Assembly: GCA_023389195.1 (NCBI GenBank)
Contig: JAEWET010000023.1
Location: 1 to 64,000, forward strand
Length of the DNA stretch: 64,000 nt
From: Aliihoeflea sp023389195
GTDB lineage: Bacteria; Pseudomonadota; Alphaproteobacteria; Rhizobiales; Rhizobiaceae
Reading direction: 5' to 3'
Shown here: in pieces, positions 52,196-61,018 of the stretch
Numbering within the stretch: the first letter of the stretch is position 1
Layout of the letters: the number at the start of each line of letters is the position of its first letter
The notes under the pieces: generated by a model
Database searches by the model: none
What the model was told of the DNA's origin: nothing
The model's input: the letters and a program-made list of their open reading frames with translations, nothing else
Made by a program: the position numbers and the translations under genes

Positions 52196-54821
52196 CGAGA
52201 ATTCCCCTGATTTCGGAGCGGCACGAGCCGCAATTCGTTCCCGCCTTGATGGCCTGCCCGATCGCATCGACGCTGGCGCAGCCCGAGGCCGCTGCATCGA
52301 CGATCTGGTAGAAGCCGACATTGAAGCAGGAACAGACGATGCGCCCGACGCTGGGCATCGCGACGGCGGAGCGGCCCGACAAGAGCGCGCGGCGTGCATC
52401 GGCAGGCAGTGACGTGCCGTCGGCGAAGAGCGCCAGCAGCCAGTCGCGTTGTGGCGAGGCCCCGACGAAAAGCAGGTCGGTGAGGATGCCCGCGGCGTCG
52501 AGCGCGGCGGCCCGATATTGCGCGCTCTTGCGGTCGCGATAATCGGTGATGGCATTGCGCGGGATGGGATCGAGCAGGCGCTGGCAGATGAGGATGCCCT
52601 GATCGGCGGGCTCCGGACCGGTCAGTTCGTAGAGCCAGCCGCCGGCAACAGCACGCCGGCTCCAGTGGACGAAGCCGGTCGGACGGAGGTCACGGCGCGT
52701 GATCAGAAAGCCTGCCCAGCCCATCGCCTCTCGCGTGATGGCGATCGGCACATGCTTGAGTTCGGGCTGGCCTGAAAAGGCGTCCGTCCTGGGGTTCGAT
52801 ACCGGGCCGGCAGCGGCATTGGCCGCGAAATGGCCGCTCCAGTGCATCGGCAGGAAGGCCTCGCCGGGACGCTGGTCGCGCGTGATCCGGGCGCGGGCAC
52901 GCGCGTTGCCGAACGGGCTCTCGAGGCGCACCATGTCGCCGTCGGCGATGCCGGACGCCTGCGCATCTTGCGGGTGGATATCGACCATCGGCTCGGGCGC
53001 ATGCGCCATCAGGCGCGGCACCGCGCCGGTGCGGGTCATGGTGTGCCACTGGTCGCGCAGGCGGCCGGTGTTGAGCACCAGCGGATGCGCAGCGGAAACA
53101 GGCAGTGCCGGGCCTTCCTGCCGCACCGCGATGAAGCGCGCGCGGCCGTCTTGCGTCGGAAAATGTCCGTCGCCAAGCAGGCGTCCGTCGCTCGGCTTAC
53201 CGCTGGCGCGCATCGGCCATGTCACAGGCTGCATGGAATCGTAGTTTTCATCCGACATGTCGGCCATGCCGCCGAGATCGAACAGCCGCGCGCCCTCGTT
53301 TTCGAAGGCCGACAGCGCGGCGTGTTCGCGAAAGATCGCAGCCGGCCTTTCATAGGCGAAGGCGTGACGGAGGCCCATGCGCCGCGCAACCTGCGAGACG
53401 ATCCACCAGTCGGGCCGGCTGGCGCCGGGCAACGGTATGAAGCTGCGTTGGCGCGAGATTCGGCGTTCCGAATTGGTGATCGTGCCGTCCTTTTCGCCCC
53501 ATGCCGCGGCCGGCAACAGCACGTCGGCAAGCCGTGTCGTGTCGGTGCGCGCAACGTCGGAAACGACGACGAAGTCGCAGGCTTTCAGGCCGGCCCGCAC
53601 GCGTGCGGCATCGGGCATCGAGACCACCGGATTGGTGCCCATGATCCAGATCGCCTTGATCTTTCCCGCCGCGACGGCGTCGAACATGTCGACCGCCTTG
53701 AGGCCCTGTCTGGTCGCCATCCGCGCGGCGTTCCAGAACCGCGCGACGTGGTCGACCGCGCCAGCATCTTCGAACGCCATATGGGCGGCGAGCTGGTTGG
53801 CCAGCCCGCCGACCTCGCGCCCGCCCATCGCATTTGGCTGGCCCGTGACCGAGAACGGCCCCGCGCCGGGCTTGCCGATGCGGCCCGTCGCCAGATGGCA
53901 GTTCAGGATCGCATTGACCTTGTCGGTGCCGTGTGCGGACTGGTTGACGCCCTGGCTGTAGACGGTAACCGTGCGTTCGGTCGCCGCGAACAGATCGAAG
54001 AATGTGCGCAGATCGCCTTCATCCACATCGCAGCCGAGGGCGACCTTGGCGATGCTCGATGCATCCGCTTGGGCGAGTGCCAAAGCAGCATCGAAGCCGT
54101 TTGTGTGGGCGGCGATATAGGCGCCGTCGAGCGCATCCGTGCGCGCGAGATGCGCCAGCAAACCGTTGAAGAGCAGCACGTCCGTGCCGGGCTTCACCGC
54201 CAGATGCAGGTCGGCATCGGCGGCCGTCGCGGTGCGGCGTGGATCGATCACCACGATCTTCGTACCGCGCTCGCGGCGGGCAGCGAGCAGGCGCTGGAAC
54301 AGGATCGGGTGGCACCATGCCGTGTTGGAGCCGACCAGAACGACGAGGTCTGCCTCCTCGAAATCCGCATAGATCCCCGGAACGACGTCCTCGCCGAAAG
54401 CGCGGCGATGGCCGGCGACGGATGACGCCATGCAGAGCCGCGAATTGGTGTCGATATTGCCCGAGCCGATGAATCCCTTCATCAGCTTGTTGGCGACGTA
54501 ATAGTCCTCGGTCAGCAACTGGCCGGAGACGTAGAACGCGACGGAATCGGGGCCATGCTTGGCGACGGTGTCGGCAAAGCGCTGCGCGACATGGTCGAGC
54601 GCCGCGTCCCAGCCGACCGGGCGGCCGTTCATCTCCGGCTCCAGAAGCCGGGCATCAAGGCCGAGCGTTTCGCCGAGCGCCGAGCCCTTGGAGCAGAGCC
54701 TGCCGAAATTCGCCGGATGCTCGGGATCACCCCTTACGCTCGCCGTGCCGTCGGGAGCCGTTTCGGCGATCACGCCGCAGCCCACCCCGCAATAGGGACA
54801 GGTCGTTTTGATCGTCGTCAT
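52167..54821 (-). CDS. nasA: Assimilatory nitrate reductase NasA with C-terminal BFD-type domain
   Basis: Molybdopterin enzyme (884 residues) that reduces nitrate to nitrite in the cytoplasm. The N-terminal [4Fe-4S] ligands are C8, C11, C15 and C43. A C-terminal extension carries a BFD-like [2Fe-2S] domain (CSCFNVGFYQIVD then CGSCRSEI), as in enterobacterial-type NasA. There is no Tat signal. It follows nirD with an ATGA overlap and runs 29 bp into cysG. Confidence 0.96.
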   Translation of the reverse strand: MTTIKTTCPYCGVGCGVIAETAPDGTASVRGDPEHPANFGRLCSKGSALGETLGLDARLLEPEMNGRPVGWDAALDHVAQRFADTVAKHGPDSVAFYVSGQLLTEDYYVANKLMKGFIGSGNIDTNSRLCMASSVAGHRRAFGEDVVPGIYADFEEADLVVLVGSNTAWCHPILFQRLLAARRERGTKIVVIDPRRTATAADADLHLAVKPGTDVLLFNGLLAHLARTDALDGAYIAAHTNGFDAALALAQADASSIAKVALGCDVDEGDLRTFFDLFAATERTVTVYSQGVNQSAHGTDKVNAILNCHLATGRIGKPGAGPFSVTGQPNAMGGREVGGLANQLAAHMAFEDAGAVDHVARFWNAARMATRQGLKAVDMFDAVAAGKIKAIWIMGTNPVVSMPDAARVRAGLKACDFVVVSDVARTDTTRLADVLLPAAAWGEKDGTITNSERRISRQRSFIPLPGASRPDWWIVSQVARRMGLRHAFAYERPAAIFREHAALSAFENEGARLFDLGGMADMSDENYDSMQPVTWPMRASGKPSDGRLLGDGHFPTQDGRARFIAVRQEGPALPVSAAHPLVLNTGRLRDQWHTMTRTGAVPRLMAHAPEPMVDIHPQDAQASGIADGDMVRLESPFGNARARARITRDQRPGEAFLPMHWSGHFAANAAAGPVSNPRTDAFSGQPELKHVPIAITREAMGWAGFLITRRDLRPTGFVHWSRRAVAGGWLYELTGPEPADQGILICQRLLDPIPRNAITDYRDRKSAQYRAAALDAAGILTDLLFVGASPQRDWLLALFADGTSLPADARRALLSGRSAVAMPSVGRIVCSCFNVGFYQIVDAAASGCASVDAIGQAIKAGTNCGSCRSEIRGILDAGRLQAAE

Positions 54822-55150
54822 TCGGCGGCCTGGAGCTGCGTGTCGAGCGCGATCAGAAGGGCACCGTTTTCGACCCGAACGGGGATCGTGCGGACCGAAC
54901 CCTCATCCGCACCGAGCGCCTTGCCGGTTTCGAGCGAGATGACCCAATTGTGCAGCGGACAGGTTACCGCCGCGCCATGCACGATGCCCTGGCTCAACGG
55001 CCCGCCCTTGTGCGGGCATTGGTCGTCGATGGCATAGAATTGGTCGTCCGCAGTGCGGAAGACAGCGATCTTGCCCTGCGGCGTCGCCACGCAGCGCGCT
55101 CCACGGCGGGGAATGTCGTCGATCGAGCCGATTGTCGTCCAGATCATCAT
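54818..55150 (-). CDS. nirD: Nitrite reductase small subunit NirD
   Basis: Rieske-fold subunit (110 residues) of the NADH-dependent nitrite reductase. The CPHKGG and CPLHNW motifs keep the Rieske Cys-x-His pairs. The start MMIWTTIG is one base after the nirB stop; the longer frame lies inside nirB. Confidence 0.94.
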   Translation of the reverse strand: MMIWTTIGSIDDIPRRGARCVATPQGKIAVFRTADDQFYAIDDQCPHKGGPLSQGIVHGAAVTCPLHNWVISLETGKALGADEGSVRTIPVRVENGALLIALDTQLQAAE

Positions 55151-55151
55151 G

Positions 55152-57602
55152 TCACTCCGCCGCCTGCGCATAACCGACCGTCGCCATCGGACGGAATTCG
55201 TGCTTGTCCTTGCCCGAGACGCGCTCCTCCCACGGATCGACCTGTGCGAATTTCTGGGAGAAGACGAAGCGCTCGTAATAGGCTTGCCGCTTGTCGGCAT
55301 CGTCCATGATCTGGCGGCGGATCTCGGCCACTCCGATGCGCTTCGCCCATTTGTAGATCCGTTCGAGATAGCGCCCCTGCTCGCGATACATCTGCGTCAG
55401 GGCGACGATGTGGACGAGCGCGTCGTCCTCGGTCTTCACCTGGCCGAGGATTTCGGTGCCTTTAATGTCGAGCCCGGCGGCGCCTGCGAAATGGATTTCG
55501 AACCCGGAATCGACGCAGATCACGCCGATGTCCTTGCACGTCGCCTCGGCGCAGTTTCGCGGACATCCGGACACGCCCATCTTGAGCTTCGCCGGCGTCC
55601 ACGAGCCCCACATGAACTTTTCGATGCGGATGCCGAGGCCGGTCGAATCCTGCGTTCCGAAGCGGCACCAGTCGGTGCCGACGCAGGTCTTCACCGTGCG
55701 CAGACCCTTGGCATAGGCATGGCCCGAGACGAAGCCGGCCTGACCCAGATCGGCCCAGACGGCTGGCAGGTCTTCCTTGGCGATGCCCAGCATGTCGATG
55801 CGCTGCCCGCCGGTCACCTTCACCGCCGGGATACTGAACTTGTCGACCACGTCGGCGATGGCGCGCAGTTCCTTCGACGAGGTCATGCCGCCCCACATGC
55901 GGGGCACGACGGAATAGGTGCCGTCCTTCTGGATGTTGGCGTGCGCGCGCTCGTTGATGAAGCGCGACTGGTAGTCGTCGGCGTAGTCGGCCGGCCAGTC
56001 GCAGACGAGGTAGTAGTTGAGTGCCGGCCGGCATTTCGCGCAGCCGCACGAGGTCTTCCACTCCAGTTCCTGCATGACGGCGGGGATCGTCTTCAGCCCC
56101 TTGGCGACGATCAGGCGGCGCACATCGTCATGGCCGAGATCGGTGCAGCCGCAGATCGGCGTGACGGCGGCGGGGTTGTAGGCGTCGCCCAGCGTCAGCA
56201 CCATCAGCTTTTCGACGAGCCCGGTGCAGGTGCCGCACGAGGCGGATGCCTTGGTGTGCGCACGCACGCCATCGAGCGTGGTCAACGATTTCGACGTGAC
56301 CGCGCCGGTGATCTGGCCCTTGCAGATGCCGTTGCAGCCGCAGATCTCGGCATCATCCGAGAGCGCCGCAACGGCCGCCAGAGGGTCCGCGGAGGGGCCT
56401 CCCTGGAAGGATTGCCCGAAGATCAGCGTGTCGCGCATCTGCGAGATGTCGGTCTGCTTCTTCTGCAGGTCGGCGAACCAGCCGCCATCGGCGGTATCAC
56501 CGAAAAGCACCGTGCCGATGATGCGGTCATCGCGCAGGATGACGCGCTTGTAGACGCCGGCCGAGCCGTCTCGCAGGACGATCTCCTCGCGATCGTCGCC
56601 ATCGGCGAAGTCGCCGACCGAATAAAGGTCGATGCCGGTGACCTTGAGCTTGGTCGGCGTTTCGGAATGGACGAAACGGTCGTCGCTTGCGCCGGCAAGA
56701 CCGGCCGCGGCTACCCGCGCCATCTGATAGAGAGGCGCGACGAGGCCGTAGACATTGCCGCCGACCTCGGCGCATTCGCCGAGCGCGAAAATGTCCGGGT
56801 CCGACGTCAGCATCTTGTCATCGGTCACGATGCCTCGCCCGACTTCCAGCCCGGCATCTTTCGCCAGCGCCGTGTTGGGACGGATGCCGACCGCCATGAC
56901 GACAAGTGTTGCCGGAATGATCGTGCCGTCGGCCAGTTCCACGCCCTCGACCTTGCCGTCGCCGATGATGGCCCTGGTGTTCGCCTTGGTCAGAACCTCG
57001 ATGCCGCGCGCTTCCACCGCCTTTTGCAGGAGATACCCGGCCGCCGGATCGAGCTGGCGTTCCATCAGCGTCGGCATGACATGGAGCACGGTCACGTCCA
57101 TGCCGCGCGCCTTGAGCCCGGCGGCGGCTTCGAGGCCGAGCAGGCCGCCGCCGATGACGACGGCCTTGTCGCGCGATTGCGCGGCGAGCATCATCGCGTG
57201 GACGTCGTCGAGGTCGCGATAGGTGAGGACGCCCGGCAGATCCTTGCCGGGCACCGGGATGATGAAGGGAACCGAGCCGGTGGCGATGACGAGCTTGTCG
57301 TAGCTCTCGGTGACCCCATGGTCGGAGGTCACGGTCTTGGCCGTACGGTCGATCGCGACGATGCGGTGGCCTTTGTAGAGCGTCACGCCGTGGTCGATGT
57401 ACCAGCCGTCGCCATGGATGACGATGTCCTCATAGCTCTTCTCGCCGGAGAGCACGGGCGAGAGCATGATGCGGTCGTAATTGACGCGCGGCTCGGCATT
57501 GAAGATCGTCACTTCGTAGGCGCCGGGTGCCGTCTCGAACAGGTTTTCCAGCATTCGGCCGGGTGCCATGCCATTGCCGATGACGACGAGTTTCTGTGTC
57601 AT
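55152..57602 (-). CDS. nirB: Nitrite reductase large subunit NirB
   Basis: NADH-dependent nitrite reductase (816 residues) that reduces nitrite to ammonium. Order of parts: FAD/NAD domain (VVIGNGMAPGRMLENL), BFD [2Fe-2S] domain (CGCNGICKGQI, ASCGTC), sulfite-reductase-like domains, and the siroheme/[4Fe-4S] site (GTDWCRFGTQDS, GVSGCPRNCAEA). The start MTQKLVVIGNG at 57602 fits the family. The 864-residue antisense frame is a shadow. Confidence 0.97.
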   Translation of the reverse strand: MTQKLVVIGNGMAPGRMLENLFETAPGAYEVTIFNAEPRVNYDRIMLSPVLSGEKSYEDIVIHGDGWYIDHGVTLYKGHRIVAIDRTAKTVTSDHGVTESYDKLVIATGSVPFIIPVPGKDLPGVLTYRDLDDVHAMMLAAQSRDKAVVIGGGLLGLEAAAGLKARGMDVTVLHVMPTLMERQLDPAAGYLLQKAVEARGIEVLTKANTRAIIGDGKVEGVELADGTIIPATLVVMAVGIRPNTALAKDAGLEVGRGIVTDDKMLTSDPDIFALGECAEVGGNVYGLVAPLYQMARVAAAGLAGASDDRFVHSETPTKLKVTGIDLYSVGDFADGDDREEIVLRDGSAGVYKRVILRDDRIIGTVLFGDTADGGWFADLQKKQTDISQMRDTLIFGQSFQGGPSADPLAAVAALSDDAEICGCNGICKGQITGAVTSKSLTTLDGVRAHTKASASCGTCTGLVEKLMVLTLGDAYNPAAVTPICGCTDLGHDDVRRLIVAKGLKTIPAVMQELEWKTSCGCAKCRPALNYYLVCDWPADYADDYQSRFINERAHANIQKDGTYSVVPRMWGGMTSSKELRAIADVVDKFSIPAVKVTGGQRIDMLGIAKEDLPAVWADLGQAGFVSGHAYAKGLRTVKTCVGTDWCRFGTQDSTGLGIRIEKFMWGSWTPAKLKMGVSGCPRNCAEATCKDIGVICVDSGFEIHFAGAAGLDIKGTEILGQVKTEDDALVHIVALTQMYREQGRYLERIYKWAKRIGVAEIRRQIMDDADKRQAYYERFVFSQKFAQVDPWEERVSGKDKHEFRPMATVGYAQAAE

Positions 57603-57610
57603 GGGAAATC

Positions 57611-58408
57611 CTATTCCGCGGCTTCGACGAAGCGGTGGCGTTCGTAGAGGAACTTCAACACCGCCTCGCGGCATTTGAGGTAGGTGCGGTCGCTCGCAAG
57701 GCCGATCCGCGCACGCGGGCGGTCCAGCGGCACGTCGAGCACCTCGCCGATGGTGGCGGCCGGGCCGTTGGTCATCATCACGATGCGGTCGGACAGAAGC
57801 ACCGCCTCGTCCACGTCATGCGTGATCATGATGACGGTGTTGCCGAGCCGTGCATGGATCTCCATCATCTGGTCCTGCAGATGCGCGCGGGTCAGTGCAT
57901 CGAGCGCGCCGAACGGCTCGTCCAGAAGCAGGATTTTCGGCTCCATCGAAAGCGCCCGCGCAATGCCGACGCGCTGCTTCATGCCGCCCGAAATCTCGGA
58001 CGGGCGCTTGTCGGCTGCGTGGGCCATCTGGACGAGGTTCAGATTGTCCATGATCCATTCGTGGCGTTGGGCTTTCGATTTCTTGCCCGCGAAGACCTTG
58101 GAGACGGCCAGGTTGACGTTCTCGTAGACGCTCAGCCAGGGCAGCAGCGAATGGTTCTGGAACACCACCGCACGGTCCGGGCCCGGCGAATTCACTTCCT
58201 GGTTTTCCAGGAGGACCGCGCCGGTGGTCACCGGCGTCAGGCCGGCGACGAGGTTGAGCAAGGTCGACTTGCCGCAGCCCGAATGGCCGATGATCGAGAC
58301 GAACTCGCCTTTTTCGATGGTCAGGCGGATGTCGCGCAGCACTTCGGTCGACTGCGCGCCGCGGGTGAAACTCTTGCCGATATAGTCGAGCTTGAGATAG
58401 GCGGACAT
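57611..58408 (-). CDS. nrtD: Nitrate ABC transporter ATPase
   Basis: ATP-binding subunit (265 residues) of the nitrate/nitrite importer. Walker A IGHSGCGKSTLLN, signature ISGGMKQRVGIARAL and Walker B ILLLDEPFGALD are clear. It is 8 bp upstream of nirB and 14 bp after nrtB. The start MSAYLKLDYIGK at 58408 is chosen over a longer frame in nrtB. Confidence 0.93.
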   Translation of the reverse strand: MSAYLKLDYIGKSFTRGAQSTEVLRDIRLTIEKGEFVSIIGHSGCGKSTLLNLVAGLTPVTTGAVLLENQEVNSPGPDRAVVFQNHSLLPWLSVYENVNLAVSKVFAGKKSKAQRHEWIMDNLNLVQMAHAADKRPSEISGGMKQRVGIARALSMEPKILLLDEPFGALDALTRAHLQDQMMEIHARLGNTVIMITHDVDEAVLLSDRIVMMTNGPAATIGEVLDVPLDRPRARIGLASDRTYLKCREAVLKFLYERHRFVEAAE

Positions 58409-58422
58409 GGGCCGGTGCTCCT

Positions 58423-59319
58423 TCAGTTGACCGCCGCGCCGCGCGTGACGAGGGTGCCGACGAAGCTGACCAGCTTGTCGAGCATGAAGCCGACGAGGCC
58501 GATATAGACCAGCGCGACGATGATGTCGGTGAGGCGAGACGAGTTCCACGCATCCCAGATGAAGAAGCCGATGCCGACGCCGCCGGTGAGCATTTCGGCC
58601 GCGACGATGGCCAGCCATGACAGGCCGACGCCTATCCGCAGGCCTGAAAAGATGTAGGGCGCGGCGGCCGGCACCATGATCTTGAAGAAGAATTCGACCT
58701 GGTTGAGCTGCAGCACGCGCGCGACGTTGCGATAGTCCTGCGGGATGTTGCGGATGCCCACGGCGGTGTTGATGATGACCGGCCAGATCGAGGTGATGAA
58801 GATCACGAAGATTGCGGACGGTCCGGAATCGAGGAACGCGGCCAGCGACAGCGGCAGCCACGCCAGAGGCGGTACGGTGCGCAGCACCTGGAAGATCGGA
58901 TCGAGGCCACGCATGGCCCAGACCGACTGGCCGATCAGCGCTCCGACGAGGATGCCGATGACGGCAGCCAGCCCGAAGCCGTAGGCGACGCGCTCCATCG
59001 AGACCAGGACGCGCCAGCCGAGCCCGATATCCTGAGAGCCGTAGACGAAGAATGGCTCGACGATGAGGTCCCTGCTCTGCGCCCAGACTTCCGAGGGTGG
59101 CGGCAGCGAGGCGTCCGGGTCGGAAAACGCGACCTGCCAGATGGCCAGCAGGATCGCCACCACGATCATCGGCGGCACGATGTTCTGGACGGCGCTCGCC
59201 GCGATCGCCGCGACGTCGAGGCGCTTTTGCGGCGCGACGGCCAAAGGCACGACGGTCGCGGGGCGGGTCTTGAATTCGCCGGCGACGACAACGTCGCTCT
59301 TGGCGGCTGGCATGGACAT
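58423..59319 (-). CDS. nrtB: Nitrate ABC transporter permease NrtB
   Basis: Membrane subunit (298 residues) of the NrtB family, with about six segments and the loop DPIFQVLRTVPPLAWLPLSLAAFLDSGPSAIFVIFI (read in pieces). The start at 59319 (MSMPAAKS) has AAAGG nine bases upstream; the longer frame begins with TTG. A GC-rich hairpin separates it from nrtA. Confidence 0.93.
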   Translation of the reverse strand: MSMPAAKSDVVVAGEFKTRPATVVPLAVAPQKRLDVAAIAASAVQNIVPPMIVVAILLAIWQVAFSDPDASLPPPSEVWAQSRDLIVEPFFVYGSQDIGLGWRVLVSMERVAYGFGLAAVIGILVGALIGQSVWAMRGLDPIFQVLRTVPPLAWLPLSLAAFLDSGPSAIFVIFITSIWPVIINTAVGIRNIPQDYRNVARVLQLNQVEFFFKIMVPAAAPYIFSGLRIGVGLSWLAIVAAEMLTGGVGIGFFIWDAWNSSRLTDIIVALVYIGLVGFMLDKLVSFVGTLVTRGAAVN

Positions 59320-59347
59320 GGGCTGGCCTTTCAAACGAGGGGAAGCG

Positions 59348-59371
59348 GGCCGGCGCGGCTGGGCGCCGGCC
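59348..59371 (-). other. Stem-loop between nrtA and nrtB
   Basis: Perfect 9-bp arms GGCCGGCGC and GCGCCGGCC enclose a 6-base loop, with no T-run. It is the fourth such hairpin found after a binding-protein gene in this window and may raise the nrtA message level relative to the permease genes. Confidence 0.75.
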
Positions 59372-59377
59372 GCAGGA

Positions 59378-60688
59378 TCAGGCGATCGCCTTGATGTCGA
59401 GGCTGTCGAGATAGGCGGTGGGATTGGCCGGATCGAAGACCTTGCCGTCGAAGAAGGTCTCGACGCCCCGGCTGTCGCCTGACGGCAGGTCGGTCAGGCC
59501 GATGCCCTTGGCCGCCTCGAGCCAGAGGTCGGAGCGGTTGGTGTTGTCGACCATCGCCTTGATGTCGGTCGATTCCGGGAAATAGCCCCAGCGCATGTTC
59601 TCGGTCATGAACCAGGTGTCGAGGCTCTTCCAGGGATAGGACGTTTCGCCCTTCTCGCCCCAGAACTTCATCAGGAGATCGGTGCCCTCGGCGGTGCGGC
59701 CATTGCCATAATTGATGTCGCCCCGGATGCGGCCGATGATGTCGTCGACGGGCACGTTGTACCATTGCCGACGCCCGACGATCTCGGCCATCTCCTGCTT
59801 GTTCTCCATCTGGTCGCACCATTGCTGGGCTTCCATCGTCGCCATCATGATCGCGAGCGTGGCGTTCGGATTGGCGTCGACGAAGGAGGCGCGCATGCCG
59901 AGGATTTTTTCGGGATGCCGGCGCCACAATTCGCCGGTCGTCAGCGCGGTGAAGCCGATCTTCTGGTGAACGAGCTGCTCGTTCCACGGCTCGCCGACGC
60001 AGAACACGTCCATGTTGCCGACCTTCATGTTCGCCACCATTTGCGGCGGCGGAACCACGATCACGTCGACATCGGTATTCGGGTTGATTCCGCCGGCGGC
60101 CAGCCAATATCGCAGCCACAGATCGTGCGTGCCGCCGGGGAACGTCATGGCGGCGCTGACCGGCTTGCCCGCTGCCTTCTTGGCGGCGAAAGCGTCCTTC
60201 AACGCACCCGAGTCGAGCTGGACGCCGGTGTCCGCATATTCCTGCGCGACCGATATGCCCTGGCAGTCCTCGTTGAGGTTCAGCAAGGTGTACATCGGCA
60301 GCTTTTGGTTGTTCTGGATCACAGAACCGGACGAATAGAGATGCACCTTTGGGCGCAGGATGTGGCCGCCATCGATGCCGCCGCTGTCGCCGCCGAGCGC
60401 CATGTTGTCGCGCGTCGCGCCCCAGGAGGCTTGCTTCAGCACCTCGACATCCGGCACGCCATATTTCTCGAACAGGCCCTTTTCCTTGGCGATGATCAGC
60501 GGCGCGGAATCGGTGAGCGCGATGTAGCCGAGTTTGGCGCCGGTGACTTCCGGCCCGGATGCGGCTGCATAGGCGCCGGAGGGAAAGAGCTGCCGTGCCG
60601 CCGTCAGCAATGCTGCGGTGGCCGTCGCGCCCTTGATGAAGCCGCGCCGGTCGATGCCGGTCTTGAAGCGCCTGGTCTCGATGGTCAT
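59378..60688 (-). CDS. nrtA: Nitrate ABC transporter substrate-binding protein NrtA
   Basis: Periplasmic nitrate-binding protein (436 residues) of the NrtA/CmpA family. The N-terminus has a twin-arginine signal, DRRGFIKGATATAALLTAA, so export is probably by Tat. Binding-domain blocks include KLGYIALTDSAPLIIAKEKGLFEKYG, WGATRDNMALG, MTFPGGTHDLWLRYWLAAGGI and CVGEPWNEQLV. It heads the nitrate operon after a 330-bp leader. Confidence 0.94.
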   Translation of the reverse strand: MTIETRRFKTGIDRRGFIKGATATAALLTAARQLFPSGAYAAASGPEVTGAKLGYIALTDSAPLIIAKEKGLFEKYGVPDVEVLKQASWGATRDNMALGGDSGGIDGGHILRPKVHLYSSGSVIQNNQKLPMYTLLNLNEDCQGISVAQEYADTGVQLDSGALKDAFAAKKAAGKPVSAAMTFPGGTHDLWLRYWLAAGGINPNTDVDVIVVPPPQMVANMKVGNMDVFCVGEPWNEQLVHQKIGFTALTTGELWRRHPEKILGMRASFVDANPNATLAIMMATMEAQQWCDQMENKQEMAEIVGRRQWYNVPVDDIIGRIRGDINYGNGRTAEGTDLLMKFWGEKGETSYPWKSLDTWFMTENMRWGYFPESTDIKAMVDNTNRSDLWLEAAKGIGLTDLPSGDSRGVETFFDGKVFDPANPTAYLDSLDIKAIA

Positions 60689-60732
60689 TGCGTCAGTTCC
60701 CCTGTTCTTCGTTGCGGCCGGAGCCCCGGAAA

Positions 60733-60801
60733 CGAAAAACGCCGCCAACGGGAAGAATGAGCGCCGGTGCTGAGACCGGATCATTTCCTGTTGGCGGCGT
60801 T
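60733..60801 (-). terminator. Leader hairpin before nrtA, candidate NasT-controlled terminator
   Basis: On the minus strand AACGCCGCCAAC (60801-60790) pairs perfectly with GTTGGCGGCGTT (60749-60738), and the stem runs into TTTTTCG. The 40-base loop contains a second hairpin, CCGGT/ACCGG (60764-60779). It lies 45 bp upstream of the nrtA ATG and fits a leader terminator relieved by the NasT ANTAR protein. Confidence 0.75.
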
Positions 60802-60990
60802 GCCATTATGGGACGCCCGTCATTGGACGCGGATTGGTCGGTCCTGCAGGACCTCGTTTCTATGAAAGCAGGATGCGTGCCAATCTGATGGTGTGGCGGG
60901 TTTTCCTGTCAGTTCAGGCACTTATCATTTTTGTCGACAGCAGGTTGGAGCGAGCTCAGGCGAAATCATGGTCATGGCGACGAGGCAAAC

Positions 60991-61015
60991 GCACACGAAT
61001 TGTGCAATGCAGTAT
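60991..61015 (-). promoter_or_regulatory. GCAC-N7-GTGC site with shared 15-bp motif, nrtA side
   Basis: GCAC-N7-GTGC spans 60991-61005, and the adjoining TGTGCAATGCAGTAT (61001-61015) is repeated exactly upstream of nasT. The spaced inverted repeat fits the NtrC core consensus. It lies over 300 bp from nrtA, at the 5' end of the leader and next to the nasS stop. Confidence 0.55.
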
Positions 61016-61018
61016 GAG

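Larger units (their letters stand above)
60689..61018 (-). promoter_or_regulatory. Leader and promoter region of the nitrate operon
   Basis: This 330-bp gap holds no gene. From its far end it contains a GCAC-N7-GTGC site, some small potential hairpins (for example the palindrome GGTCCTGCAGGACC at 60840-60853), then the terminator-like stem. I could not place with confidence the two six-base-loop hairpins that ANTAR proteins bind. Confidence 0.6.

Noticed and set aside
55053..57647. An 864-residue open frame on the plus strand
   Set aside because: It lies fully over nirB, whose domains and motifs are clear. Its composition (Asp/Gly/Arg/His-rich) is typical of the antisense strand of a GC-rich gene.
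60801..60960. ANTAR two-hairpin recognition site in the nrtA leader
   Set aside because: Several small inverted repeats exist, but none clearly gives paired stems with six-base loops carrying the expected A and G.
60991..61015. Sigma-54 promoter at the shared nas motif
   Set aside because: The TTGCA part looks like a -12 element, but no GG-containing -24 element is found at the right spacing in either copy.
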